A stretch of 36,273 nucleotides of DNA, taken from positions 1-36,273 of the forward strand of contig PKUF01000065.1 in NCBI GenBank assembly GCA_002869635.1, read 5' to 3'. The position numbers were made by a program, and so were the translations under genes. Numbering within the stretch: position 1 is the first letter of the stretch; each line of letters begins with the position of its first letter. This DNA comes from Desulfuromonas sp. Lineage in GTDB: Bacteria; Desulfobacterota; Desulfuromonadia; Desulfuromonadales; BM515. Under the pieces are notes generated by a model, which ran no database searches, had not been told where the DNA came from, and saw only the letters and a list, made by a program, of their open reading frames with translations. Of this stretch, positions 1 to 7,657 are shown piece by piece.

Positions 1-298
1 CGGTGATCGAGGCATAGATCGAGAGGGTTCCGGCGAGCGCTCCCTCATCGTGCAGCTTCGCCCGCAACTGCTCCCACTGCTGCAACGCCTGCCGAGCGTA
101 GCGACGCAGCTCTTCCCCGGCAGGAGAGAGCGCCACCTGCCGCCGATCCCTGAGAAAGAGGGGCGTATCCAGCTCTTCCTCGAGCCGCTGAATGGTGCGG
201 GTCAGCGCCGAGGGACTGAGGTGACAGGCTTGACTGGCGCGACCGAAGTGCAGGTGCTCGGCCACGGCAAGAAAGATTTCAAGTTCACGGGTCTCCAT
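1..298 (-). CDS. ilvY: LysR-family regulator IlvY, N-terminal part (cut by window edge)
   Basis: Reading the minus strand from an ATG at 298 gives about 99 codons that run off the window start. They form a typical LysR N-terminus: a METRELEIFLAVAEHLHFGRA opening, a winged helix-turn-helix with SPSALTRTIQRLEEEL, and a LFLRDRR wing. The sequence resembles IlvY, which activates ilvC when acetolactate or acetohydroxybutyrate is bound. It lies divergent to ilvC, the conserved ilvY-ilvC arrangement of enterobacteria, and a palindromic operator sits between the two genes. The effector-binding domain lies outside the window. LysR membership is clear from the sequence; the IlvY name rests on the N-terminus plus context. 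Confidence 0.88.
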   Translation of the reverse strand, partial: METRELEIFLAVAEHLHFGRASQACHLSPSALTRTIQRLEEELDTPLFLRDRRQVALSPAGEELRRYARQALQQWEQLRAKLHDEGALAGTLSIYASIT

Positions 299-311
299 AC
301 AAATCCTTCTT

Positions 312-328
312 ATTGCAAAGAATGCAAT
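312..328. promoter_or_regulatory. Probable IlvY operator
   Basis: A perfect inverted repeat, ATTGCA-N5-TGCAAT, lies in the ilvY-ilvC intergenic region. It begins 14 bases upstream of the ilvY start and precedes the ilvC promoter. LysR regulators bind T-N11-A dyads of this kind, and IlvY operators contain TTGCAA-like half-sites. A looser second dyad (TTGCAC at 334-339, CGCAA near 354-358) lies next to the -35 of ilvC and may be the second operator of a tandem pair. Confidence 0.7.
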
Positions 329-349
329 ACAGTTTGCACAACAAATCAA

Positions 350-377
350 TTTACGCAACGATATTTTTTTGTATACT
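350..377 (+). promoter_or_regulatory. Candidate sigma-70 promoter of ilvC
   Basis: A TTTACG -35 (350-355) and TATACT -10 (372-377) are separated by 16 bases. The start codon follows about 70 bases after the -10. The weak -35 overlaps the end of the possible second IlvY dyad, as expected for an activator-dependent promoter. Confidence 0.5.
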
Positions 378-446
378 GTCCAGTCACTGCTAAGCTCTAT
401 TTCGTAGCGTCATCTCGACCACGACTCGTCAAAGGAGACTCACATC

Positions 447-1919
447 ATGGGCCAGAACTATTTCAACTCCCTCCCCTTCCGTCGCCAGCTCGAAGAGCTC
501 GGCACCTGCCGCTTCATGGACGCCTCGGAGTTCACCACCGGCTGCGACTACGCCAAGGGGAAGAAGATCGTCATCATCGGCTGCGGCGCCCAGGGGCTCA
601 ACCAGGGCCTCAACATGCGCGACAGCGGTCTCGACGTCTCTTACGCCCTGCGTAAAGAAGCAATCGCCGAGAAGCGCGCCTCGTACCAGAACGCCACCGA
701 CAACGGCTTCTCCGTCGGCAGCTTCGAAGAGCTGGTTCCGGGCGCCGACATCGTCATGAACCTCGCTCCCGACAAGCAGCACACCGACGTCGTCAACACC
801 GTGGTGCCGCTGATGAAAGAAGGGGCGACCTTCTCCTACGCTCACGGCTTCAACATCGTTGAGGAAGGGACCGTCATCCGCAAGGACCTCACCGTCATCA
901 TGGTCGCGCCCAAGTGCCCAGGCTCTGAAGTGCGGGCCGAGTACGTGCGCGGCTTCGGTGTCCCGACCTTGATCGCCGTCCACGGCGAGAACGACCCCAA
1001 CGGCGACGGCCTCGAGATTGCCAAAGCCCTCTGCTCGGCTCAGGGCGGCGATCGCGCCGGCGTCCTTGAGTCCTCCTTCGTCGCCGAGGTCAAGTCCGAC
1101 CTCATGGGCGAGCAGACCATCCTCTGCGGCATGCTGCAGGCCGGGGCGCTCCTCTGCTTCGACAAGATGACCGAGAACGGCATCGACGCCCCCTATGCTG
1201 TCAAGTTCATCCAGTACGGCTGGGAGACGATCACCGAGGCGCTCAAGCACGGTGGCATCACCAACATGATGGATCGCCTCTCCAACCCCGCCAAGCTCAT
1301 CGCCTTTGAGCTCGCCGAAGAGATCAAGGAGATCCTTCAGCCGCTCTTTGAGAAGCACATGGACGACATCATCTCCGGCGAGTTCTCCCGCGTGATGATG
1401 GAAGACTGGGCCAATGACGATGTTAAACTGCTGACCTGGCGAGAAGAGACCGGCAAGACCGCCTTCGAGAAGACCGAAGGGGCTGGCGAGATCAGCGAGC
1501 AGGATTACTTCGACAAAGGGATTCTCATGGTCGCCATGGTCAAGGCCGGCGTCGAGCTCGCCTTCGAGACCATGGTCTCCGCCGGGATCGAGCCGGAGAG
1601 CGCCTACTACGAGTCGCTGCACGAGACGCCGCTCATCGCCAACACCATCGCCCGCAAGAAGCTCTACGAGATGAACCGCGTCATCTCCGACACCGCCGAG
1701 TACGGCTGCTACCTCTTCGCCCACGCCTGCGTTCCGATGATGCAGGAGTTCATGAAGAGCGTCGAGACCGACGTTATCGGCAAAGGGCTCGGCGAGAAGA
1801 GCACCGCCGTCGACAACCACACTCTGGTGGAGGTCAACGCCGAGATCCGTGAGCACCTCATCGAAGAGGTCGGAACCGAACTGCGTGCCGCCATGAGCGG
1901 GATGAAGGCGATCGTCTAA
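447..1919 (+). CDS. ilvC: Ketol-acid reductoisomerase, long (class II) form
   Basis: This enzyme converts 2-acetolactate or 2-aceto-2-hydroxybutyrate to the dihydroxy acid, using NADPH and Mg2+, in valine, leucine and isoleucine synthesis. The 490 residues match the length of the Escherichia coli long form, against about 330-340 for class I. Visible motifs are the Rossmann GCGAQG (45-50), the NADPH-phosphate-binding R69/R77/S79 pattern in [14 protein letters not shown]133, and the metal-binding D218 and E222 in [13 protein letters not shown]. Two C-terminal knotted-domain repeats follow, with a recognisable EYFDKG-like QDYFDKG segment. The start is supported by AAAGGAG ten bases upstream. It is probably IlvY-activated. 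The long form with a divergent ilvY looks gammaproteobacterial, which is unusual if the host is a Desulfuromonad. Confidence 0.98.
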   Translation: MGQNYFNSLPFRRQLEELGTCRFMDASEFTTGCDYAKGKKIVIIGCGAQGLNQGLNMRDSGLDVSYALRKEAIAEKRASYQNATDNGFSVGSFEELVPGADIVMNLAPDKQHTDVVNTVVPLMKEGATFSYAHGFNIVEEGTVIRKDLTVIMVAPKCPGSEVRAEYVRGFGVPTLIAVHGENDPNGDGLEIAKALCSAQGGDRAGVLESSFVAEVKSDLMGEQTILCGMLQAGALLCFDKMTENGIDAPYAVKFIQYGWETITEALKHGGITNMMDRLSNPAKLIAFELAEEIKEILQPLFEKHMDDIISGEFSRVMMEDWANDDVKLLTWREETGKTAFEKTEGAGEISEQDYFDKGILMVAMVKAGVELAFETMVSAGIEPESAYYESLHETPLIANTIARKKLYEMNRVISDTAEYGCYLFAHACVPMMQEFMKSVETDVIGKGLGEKSTAVDNHTLVEVNAEIREHLIEEVGTELRAAMSGMKAIV

Positions 1920-1949
1920 GATCCCGTAAGAAACATCAACCACAAAAAA

Positions 1950-1976
1950 GCGGCGGTCTCAACCTGAGACCGCCGC
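1950..1976. terminator. Bidirectional intrinsic terminator after ilvC
   Basis: An 11-bp perfect stem, GCGGCGGTCTC/GAGACCGCCGC, has a five-base loop, with A6 before it and T4 after it. It lies between convergent ilvC and the minus-strand metallophosphoesterase, so it can stop transcription from both sides. Confidence 0.9.
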
Positions 1977-2032
1977 TTTTCATTTGTCCGTCGAGTGCAA
2001 AAAGGTCTCTGGAAGAAGACGTCCCGGAGTCC

Positions 2033-2911
2033 TCAGACGAGAGTCAACAAGGTCACCTCAGGAGGGCAGTTCAGGCGCAACGGTGCCAGAAGATGCCCGA
2101 CCCCCCGAGTGACATAGGTCTGACGCGCCCCATCTCGTACCAAGCCCGCCCGATACTTCTGGCCGAAGCCGGAGGGAAGAAACGGCTGACCGACAAAGGG
2201 GAGAACAACCTGACCTCCGTGGGTATGCCCGGAAAGAACGAGATCGATTTTTGTTTTGCCAAGGTCAATCTCTTCGTTGATATCGGGATTATGGCTCAGC
2301 AAGATCGAGACCTCATCAGGGAGAACGTCTTGTTTGGCCGCGTGTAGTGAGGAACTCGCTTCCCAATAGTCATCAACCCCGAGCAGATGAATCTTCTTTC
2401 CAGCCTTCTCCAGAGCACGGCTCTCGTTGCGCAACCAAACAACTCCAAGTTGCTCCCGAAAACGCTGACAGATCGCTTCAACCGCACGGGGACCACTCCA
2501 AAAATCATGATTCCCCAGCACGGCATAGATCCCCAGAGGCGCCGAAAGCGCGGAGAGCCCCTCAACACAGCGCTCAAGGTAACTCGCATCAAACGCCCCC
2601 ATATCCCCCGAAATCGTCTTGGTCGCCCCAGAAATAAAATCCCCGGTCAAAACAATCAGGTCCGGCTTCTCCCGCATCAGCAATTGGGCCGCTGAAGCAA
2701 TATGGTCACGGCTTACAATCAGTGATGCGTGAAGATCGGAGAGGTGGCCGATGCGCAGTCCATGGAATTGACGGGGAAGGGAGGGGATGGTGAGGGTGGG
2801 GCGCGTTAATTCGATCTGTCCGGACCACGTATTGGCGTACGCTGTCCCCGCCGTTACCAAAACGGTGCCGCGCAGACCATATTTGAGCAGTTGGCGTCGC
2901 GTCAGCTTCAT
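2033..2911 (-). CDS. Tat-exported calcineurin-like metallophosphoesterase
   Basis: This is a 292-residue protein with a twin-arginine signal (TRRQLLK at 4-10, hydrophobic stretch to about 26), so a folded metalloprotein is probably exported. Every calcineurin-type metallophosphoesterase motif is present: D59-x-H61 in SDLHAS, GD91 in LTGDFISG, GNHD (133-136), H207 in SHNPD, and GHTHGGQ with H229 and H231. It resembles the YaeI/YkuE family of phosphodiesterases; some members of the wider family act on lipid substrates. The substrate here is unknown. The start is preceded by GGGGGAGAG. It lies 33 bases downstream of the tautomerase gene on the same strand and is probably the last gene of that operon, ending before the bidirectional terminator. 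Confidence 0.9.
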   Translation of the reverse strand: MKLTRRQLLKYGLRGTVLVTAGTAYANTWSGQIELTRPTLTIPSLPRQFHGLRIGHLSDLHASLIVSRDHIASAAQLLMREKPDLIVLTGDFISGATKTISGDMGAFDASYLERCVEGLSALSAPLGIYAVLGNHDFWSGPRAVEAICQRFREQLGVVWLRNESRALEKAGKKIHLLGVDDYWEASSSLHAAKQDVLPDEVSILLSHNPDINEEIDLGKTKIDLVLSGHTHGGQVVLPFVGQPFLPSGFGQKYRAGLVRDGARQTYVTRGVGHLLAPLRLNCPPEVTLLTLV

Positions 2912-2944
2912 CTCTCCCCCCAGATGAAAACCTTATGTGCAGAT

Positions 2945-3136
2945 TTAACGGCGCAGATCAGCGATGAGCTGGCCGCCAACGGCGACCTGTTCAGGCGTGT
3001 TCTCGCGGATCAGAACGATAATCTTCTCTTCCGGCATGCCATAGGCGTTCGCCGCAGCGCGGGTCAATTCGGCGACGAGTGTGCGGCGGGTCTCAAGGTC
3101 GGCAATCGGCGGTCCATCGAGGGTAATGATCGGCAT
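2945..3136 (-). CDS. 4-Oxalocrotonate tautomerase family protein
   Basis: This is a 63-residue protein of typical 4-OT size. After removal of the initiator Met it begins with Pro, the catalytic general base of the family (PIITLDGPP). The downstream segment IRENTPEQVAVGG matches the conserved region around the active-site arginine. Such enzymes interconvert enol and keto forms of small acids. The AAGGAAG upstream supports the start. It is the fifth gene in the AOR-aldolase direction, and a tautomerase would fit a pathway handling keto or hydroxy acids. The substrate cannot be told from the sequence. Confidence 0.9.
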   Translation of the reverse strand: MPIITLDGPPIADLETRRTLVAELTRAAANAYGMPEEKIIVLIRENTPEQVAVGGQLIADLRR

Positions 3137-3162
3137 CGCTTCTTCCTTGGGTGAGGGGGGAT

Positions 3163-3188
3163 GAGTAACGCGTCAGGGGGCGTTACTC
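3163..3188. repeat. Hairpin between zinc-ribbon and tautomerase genes
   Basis: An 8-bp perfect inverted repeat, GAGTAACG/CGTTACTC, has a 10-base loop and overlaps the end of the zinc-ribbon gene. In the direction of transcription (minus) no U-tract follows. It is more likely an mRNA-processing or attenuation element than a full terminator. Confidence 0.5.
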
Positions 3189-3449
3189 TTCGTCCGGAGC
3201 TGCGTGACAGCAGCTACCCGTCGTGGCCGTCGCCCCGCAACCGCAAGAAGGTTCGGGCTGCAGCATTTCGTCGATATGGGCATCAAAGGCCTCTTCGATC
3301 TCGGCAAGGCGGGTTGCAAATTGCCCGGCGGCGACCCCGCCATCGCAGTGAGGGCAAGTGCCGTACTCTTTTTTGAACCACGACAGCGGCGCGTAAATCT
3401 CGGCGCCGCAGCTCGGGCAGTCAAGCGCTACATTCTCTTCAGCGATCAT
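3183..3449 (-). CDS. Small zinc-ribbon protein with cysteine-rich tail
   Basis: This is an 88-residue protein. A zinc-ribbon pair is visible at C11-x2-C14 (CPSC) and C32-x2-C35 (CPHC), followed by a helical region (about 40-65). The C-terminal tail has further metal-ligand-type residues (C69-x-C71, C80-C81-H82). I do not recognise a named family. Its start overlaps the stop of the aldolase-like gene by one base (TGATG), and AAAGGA lies inside the upstream gene, so the two are probably translated together. It may be a metal-binding or scaffold partner of the AOR/aldolase pair; that role is inferred from context only. Confidence 0.8.
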   Translation of the reverse strand: MIAEENVALDCPSCGAEIYAPLSWFKKEYGTCPHCDGGVAAGQFATRLAEIEEAFDAHIDEMLQPEPSCGCGATATTGSCCHAAPDEE

Positions 3450-4624
3450 CAGACATCCTTTTGCAAACGCTTCTCAAGCCGCCGCAGATACTCGGCGCGG
3501 CACCAGTTCTCGACCTCGACCAATGCGTTGAACGCCTCGGCGAAGCCGTCACGACCGAGGGTAAAGACCCCGTGGCCGAAGACCAGCGCCCGGCCGCGCT
3601 CACCGATGACCGGCGCCACCTTCTCGGCCAGCCCCCCCGCACCGATCTCGCCGGCGACGATCGGCGTCACCTCGAGCTGACGCACCTGGGGACAGTTGCG
3701 CCAGCAGTCGCTCACCGAGCAGTCAGACTTCTCGCAAAGCATGCTGATCACCACCGCCAGCTTGGGGTGACCGTGCAAGATGGTGCGGGCACCGGTCTCT
3801 TCAAAGATACGGCGATGGGCGAGGAGCTCACTCGAGGCGGTGACCCCGGCGGTAGAGGAGTTATCGCTCGGGACCGGGTCGATGTACCCCTCAAGCTCGT
3901 CAAGGTGCGCCCCGGTCTGGGAGATATAGATCGTCTCTCCCTCGCGCCAGGAGATATTGCCAAAGGCCGAATCGACCAGCCCCTTTTCAACGGTGTAGCG
4001 TCCAACCCGGGCGATCTCGGCGTAGATCGCCTCGCGCCCAGCCACCCCCTTGTCGGCAAAGGTGACACCTTCGAGCGTCACCGGCTGCAACCAGGCGTCA
4101 CGCAGCGCGGCGAAAGCCTCGTCCTCTCCCGCAAGAGAGAAACCGTCGTGAAGCAGGTCGAGCAGATACTTGACGAGGGCGGCGTGAAAGACCGAGCAGT
4201 AGTGGATGTAGGCCTGCTCGGGGGTAAAAGCGCCGATGGCGACGATCCCCACCCCTTCGACGATCACCCCTTTGCGCCGCCGCAGCAGCTGCGCCAGCGC
4301 CGCTGGATCGGGGCTCTCCCCCTTTTCCAAGCGAACAAAGGGGATGTCGTGGAGAAAGGTGCGAGTCTCGGTGTCGCGAGGGACGAAGGAGCTCTCCCCG
4401 ACCGGGGCACGGCGGATGAGGAGATCACCAACCGGCAGCGCCAGCGGCGCCAGCACCAGCGAGACGGCGCTGAGCTGCTCAAGGATTGCTGCGCCGAGTT
4501 GCACCAGCTCCTGCGGCCCGTCGCTGAGCAGTTCATCGTCTCGGGCGAGAAAGGCGATCCGTTCGCTCACCGCGCAGCCATCGGCGGCGAGCTTCCCTTT
4601 GTATTTGGCGAGCTGCCGGATCAT
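3449..4624 (-). CDS. Tandem class II aldolase/adducin-domain protein
   Basis: This is a 391-residue protein that appears to contain two class II aldolase/adducin-fold units. The N-terminal unit (about 1-165) is diverged: it keeps the VIVEGVGIVAIG sheet-like segment but not the metal triad. The C-terminal unit (about 195-385) is complete, with FGNIS, SQTGAHLDEL, E266 in ASSELLAH, H284-G-H286-P and H351 in FGHGVFTLG. Those residues bind Zn2+ in fuculose- or ribulose-phosphate aldolases and epimerases. A longer reading would start at 4642, but the ATG at 4624 has GGAGGG five bases upstream and overlaps the AOR stop as ATGA. It probably makes or cleaves a hydroxy-aldehyde whose aldehyde is handled by the neighbouring AOR. 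The substrate is unknown. Confidence 0.85.
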   Translation of the reverse strand: MIRQLAKYKGKLAADGCAVSERIAFLARDDELLSDGPQELVQLGAAILEQLSAVSLVLAPLALPVGDLLIRRAPVGESSFVPRDTETRTFLHDIPFVRLEKGESPDPAALAQLLRRRKGVIVEGVGIVAIGAFTPEQAYIHYCSVFHAALVKYLLDLLHDGFSLAGEDEAFAALRDAWLQPVTLEGVTFADKGVAGREAIYAEIARVGRYTVEKGLVDSAFGNISWREGETIYISQTGAHLDELEGYIDPVPSDNSSTAGVTASSELLAHRRIFEETGARTILHGHPKLAVVISMLCEKSDCSVSDCWRNCPQVRQLEVTPIVAGEIGAGGLAEKVAPVIGERGRALVFGHGVFTLGRDGFAEAFNALVEVENWCRAEYLRRLEKRLQKDV

Positions 4625-6363
4625 GGTTGCCCTCCGAGCCAAGCAGGGTCTTTAAAGCTACCGTCATCGGTAAGCCCGCGGATGCGGTAGTACTTGCGCC
4701 GCTCCTCATTGAAGCGGGCCTGATCGATGGGGGGGACATCAATCCCCTCGCCGCTGCTACCCGCCTCGCTGAAGAAACGCGGCGGCAGAGTGTCATCCTT
4801 TTCGCTAAAGCCGTTGGCAAGGTTGTAGTAGCGCTCGGTGAGGTAGATCCGCTCGCCGATCTCCTTAAGATCCTGCGGCGAGTAATCGTGGCCGGTCACC
4901 CCGGAGAGGATGGTGCCGTACTCCTCGAGGCTCGCCCCGAGGAAAGAGAACTTGCAGGCGACCAACGAGTCGATGGTAGCGTTGGTATCCTCGGCGATCT
5001 TGATGATGCGCGCCTTACCGGCAAAAGAAAAACGATCCGTGGGGACTGGCTTACGTAAAATCTCGTGCGAGATTGGATAGGCGCGCAGGTGGCAGCCTCC
5101 GCGGTTGCTGGTGCAGTAGGCGAGCGCCATCCCATAAGCACCACGAGGGTCATAGGCGGGGAGCTCAAGCCCCTTGACGCTCATGGAGAATTCGGGACGC
5201 CCGGCCGCGCGGGTCAAGCGCTGCGAACCGAGAGCGAGAGACTCACCCTCCCCTTGCCGCAGCGCCATCGCCAGCAGCAGCTTTTGCACCTCGTCAGCGC
5301 TGGGGAAGCGACCCCGCAGTTCGCCCCAGGCCGAAAGGGTGGCGGCGGCGCTGATGGTATCCATCCCGAGGTCGTTGCAGAGGGTATTCGACTTGACGAT
5401 GCTGTGCAGATCGGCGATGCCGTTGAGGGCGCCGAAGTGGGAAACGGTCTCGTACTCGGGGAGGTGCTCCCCCTGCGGTGTACTCTTCTTGCACTGGATC
5501 GGGCAGCCGAAGCAGCCATCTTTCTTCGACTGATACGCCTTGCGGATCGCCGGCCCCGAGTAGTTCGCCGCCGCCTCAAAGACGGTGCGGCGGAAGTTCT
5601 CCGTCGGCGCCATACGTCGCTGGGTCATCAGGTCGACAAGGGTCGGGGTACCGTACTCGGCGATGCCGAGCTGGCCAAAGAGGATGGGTGAAGCCTTGAA
5701 AAGGCGCATCATATCCTGCCGCCCCTTCTGCAACCGCTCCGGATCAGCAATGGTGGGACGCTGATCACCGGAGACGACGATTGCCTTGAGCCGCTTGTTT
5801 CCCATCACCGCGCCGAGACCGCCGCGCCCGACGGAGTTCCCCTCGCCCATCATGATGTTGGCGAAGAGGACACCTCTCTCTCCTGCCGGGCCGATGGCGG
5901 CGACGCTCTCGCTGGCGCTCTGCAGCGCTGCGGCGGTGGCGTGGAACCGCTCCCCCCAAAGCTTCTGGGCCGGCTCAAGAGTCGCGCCGGCCGGTGAGAG
6001 GCGCAGCAGGGTCGGCTGGGCGCTCTGCCCGGTAATCACCAGGGCATCGATCCCCGCCCCTTTGAGGCGGTGGGCAAAGCGGCCACCGGCGGAGCAGTCG
6101 TAGATGGTGCCGGTCAGAGGAGAACGCGAGACCACCGCCAACCGCGATGAGGTCGGCGCCGAGGTTCCGCCCAAGGGACCACAGGCAAAGACCAGCGGCA
6201 TCTCGGGAGCGAAGGGGTCGAGGTGGTAGGTCTCACGCAGCAACCGCACCCCGAGCCCGCGACCACCGAGATAGCTCTGCAGCCAAGAAGCGGGGATCGC
6301 CTCATAGCGGCAGACGCCCGAACTGAGATCGACATGCAGCAGACGGCCGTGCCATCCGTTCAT
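4621..6363 (-). CDS. Aldehyde:ferredoxin oxidoreductase (tungsten/molybdenum, AOR family)
   Basis: Enzymes of this family oxidise aldehydes to acids with ferredoxin, or reverse the reaction, using a W or Mo bis-pyranopterin and one 4Fe-4S cluster. The 580 residues are close to the usual 600. The N-terminal pterin domain starts NGWHGRLLHVDL, contains YLGGRGLGVRLL, and continues with GPLGGT and SSRLAVVSRSPLTG. The cluster ligands are C284, C287 and C291 (CFGCPIQC) and C470 (SLVACKFS). The GEGNSVGRGGLGAVMG loop is typical. No signal peptide is present, so it is cytoplasmic. The start overlaps the stop of the upstream P-loop gene by one base, and its stop overlaps the aldolase-like gene by four. 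Which aldehyde is oxidised cannot be read from the sequence. Confidence 0.95.
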   Translation of the reverse strand: MNGWHGRLLHVDLSSGVCRYEAIPASWLQSYLGGRGLGVRLLRETYHLDPFAPEMPLVFACGPLGGTSAPTSSRLAVVSRSPLTGTIYDCSAGGRFAHRLKGAGIDALVITGQSAQPTLLRLSPAGATLEPAQKLWGERFHATAAALQSASESVAAIGPAGERGVLFANIMMGEGNSVGRGGLGAVMGNKRLKAIVVSGDQRPTIADPERLQKGRQDMMRLFKASPILFGQLGIAEYGTPTLVDLMTQRRMAPTENFRRTVFEAAANYSGPAIRKAYQSKKDGCFGCPIQCKKSTPQGEHLPEYETVSHFGALNGIADLHSIVKSNTLCNDLGMDTISAAATLSAWGELRGRFPSADEVQKLLLAMALRQGEGESLALGSQRLTRAAGRPEFSMSVKGLELPAYDPRGAYGMALAYCTSNRGGCHLRAYPISHEILRKPVPTDRFSFAGKARIIKIAEDTNATIDSLVACKFSFLGASLEEYGTILSGVTGHDYSPQDLKEIGERIYLTERYYNLANGFSEKDDTLPPRFFSEAGSSGEGIDVPPIDQARFNEERRKYYRIRGLTDDGSFKDPAWLGGQP

Positions 6364-6956
6364 CAGTCACAACTCCCTAAGAGAGATTCGGTCGGGGTGG
6401 CCCACTGCCAGCGTCCCGCCGTCAAAGTTATTTGTGGTACAAAATCGGTGACGGCGTTGCTGGCGATGATCTGATCGGCCAACGCCTCAACCATCAGCGC
6501 CGACGGTTTGGGGGCGCGTTCATCGGGACGACGCACCAGCAAAAGCAGGTCGGGCTCAACCAGCATCGCCAGCCGGTTCGCCTCGCAGAGGACCGCTTCG
6601 CCGGGGGTCAGAACCGCCCGCAGTGCTGCCCACCCCTCGGCAAGGCGATCTGCCGCTACCTGCAGCCAGAGAACCCGCGTCGCCCCGGCCGCGCGCAGCC
6701 GGCCGGTATCCTTCTCTTCCGGAGCGTTCTGTTCATCACAGAGCCGGTACGCGCCGGAGAAATCACCACAGACGCCGCACCCCTTGCCCCCTTGTGGACA
6801 GCGGGTCGCCGGATCGATGGTCGTTACCTTGACCGCCGTCACCGGCTGGTGTGACGCGAGAGGCCGCAGCAGGGCACAGCTCAGTTCGGTCTTGCCGCTG
6901 TTACGTCCGAAGGAGCCGATCATCAGCATCCCCGGCCATCTCTCCCGCTCCATCAC
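6363..6956 (-). CDS. MobB-like P-loop NTPase with a four-cysteine motif
   Basis: This is a 197-residue protein with a Walker A loop at G17-RNSGKT23 near the N-terminus, followed by a VKVTTID strand, as in MobB-type and other SIMIBI P-loop proteins. An insertion carries C53-PQGGKGC60-GVC63 and C73, which could hold a metal or Fe-S cluster. The rest resembles a nucleotide-binding fold (LLLLVRRPDERAPKP). I do not recognise a named family. The position immediately before AOR, with TGATG coupling, suggests a role in loading or tailoring the W/Mo cofactor or cluster; this is inference. The start may be GTG at 6956 (GGGAG seven bases upstream) or ATG at 6953. A weak extended -10 (TGCTAGAGT, 6992-7000) lies upstream. 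Confidence 0.78.
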   Translation of the reverse strand: MMERERWPGMLMIGSFGRNSGKTELSCALLRPLASHQPVTAVKVTTIDPATRCPQGGKGCGVCGDFSGAYRLCDEQNAPEEKDTGRLRAAGATRVLWLQVAADRLAEGWAALRAVLTPGEAVLCEANRLAMLVEPDLLLLVRRPDERAPKPSALMVEALADQIIASNAVTDFVPQITLTAGRWQWATPTESLLGSCD

Positions 6957-7085
6957 ATCTCATCTCCCACCAGACACCTTTTCGACGGCGCACTCTAGCA
7001 TGAGGCTGGGGGAAAAGGCCAGATATAGACTCGAGCGCCGGCCGTTTCTTCCCCGTTCAAAGGCACCTGTTTCGGCGCAAAAGAC

Positions 7086-7114
7086 TTGCCTTGCCCCCGC
7101 CCCCCTGCTACCGT
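7086..7114 (+). promoter_or_regulatory. Candidate promoter for the trmO-like operon
   Basis: TTGCCT (7086-7091) and TACCGT (7109-7114) are separated by 17 bases, with an extended -10 TG dinucleotide at 7106-7107. It lies about 40 bases before the trmO-like start and faces away from the AOR operon. Confidence 0.4.
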
Positions 7115-7153
7115 CCGGGGCATCCTGTTTTCTCTCCACGAAAGGGAAGAGGT

Positions 7154-7630
7154 ATGATTGATCTCCACCCCATCGGCACAATTCACTCCCCCTTCACCAG
7201 CATCGAGAATATGCCGATCCAGCCGGCGGGTGCGGCCGAGGTCGTGGGGAGTGTCGTCGTGTATCCCCCCTACGATCAGGGGCTGGCCGACCTCGATGGA
7301 TTCAGCCATGTCTATCTGATCTACCACTTTCACGCCGCCGTCCGCACCGCCATGACGGTGACGCCGTTTATGGACAGTCAGCCGCGCGGGGTCTTCGCCA
7401 CCCGCTCCCCCTTGCGCCCCAATCATATCGGGCTCTCCATCGTCCGCCTGCTACAGGTGGAAGGGAACCGTCTTCAAATCGCCGGCGTCGATATCCTCGA
7501 CGGCACGCCGCTGCTCGATATCAAGCCGTACATCGCCCCCTTTGACGCCGTCGGCGAAAGCCGACACGGCTGGTTTCGCGGCGATGTCACCTCTGTGCGT
7601 CAAAAGCGCTCGGACGACCGTTTTCGTTAG
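7154..7630 (+). CDS. TrmO/TsaA-family (UPF0066) tRNA methyltransferase-like protein
   Basis: This is a 158-residue beta-barrel protein of the TsaA/TrmO family. The best-studied members use S-adenosylmethionine to N6-methylate threonylcarbamoyladenosine-37 of tRNA. Motifs visible are the N-terminal IGTIHSPF, DGFSHVYLIY, the signature TRSPLRPNHIGLSIVRL, and LDGTPLLDIKPY. It is shorter than E. coli TrmO (about 235 residues) and matches the short form lacking the C-terminal domain, so its substrate is less certain. A longer in-frame reading from 7091 has no ribosome site; the ATG at 7154 follows GGGAAGAGGT. It is probably co-transcribed with the DUF502 gene 27 bases downstream. Confidence 0.88.
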   Translation: MIDLHPIGTIHSPFTSIENMPIQPAGAAEVVGSVVVYPPYDQGLADLDGFSHVYLIYHFHAAVRTAMTVTPFMDSQPRGVFATRSPLRPNHIGLSIVRLLQVEGNRLQIAGVDILDGTPLLDIKPYIAPFDAVGESRHGWFRGDVTSVRQKRSDDRFR

Positions 7631-7657
7631 CAAAAGAGTATTTTGGGAGGGATTGTC

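Noticed and set aside
429-1943. 504-codon open frame on the minus strand opposite ilvC
   Set aside because: It mirrors a highly conserved gene in a GC-rich codon context, has no recognisable domain (repetitive Leu/Asp/Gly/Val/His text) and no ribosome site. It is a shadow of ilvC.
3461-4690. 409-codon plus-strand open frame opposite the aldolase-like gene
   Set aside because: The product is low-complexity and unlike any family, while the opposite strand encodes a clear domain protein with matched operon overlaps.
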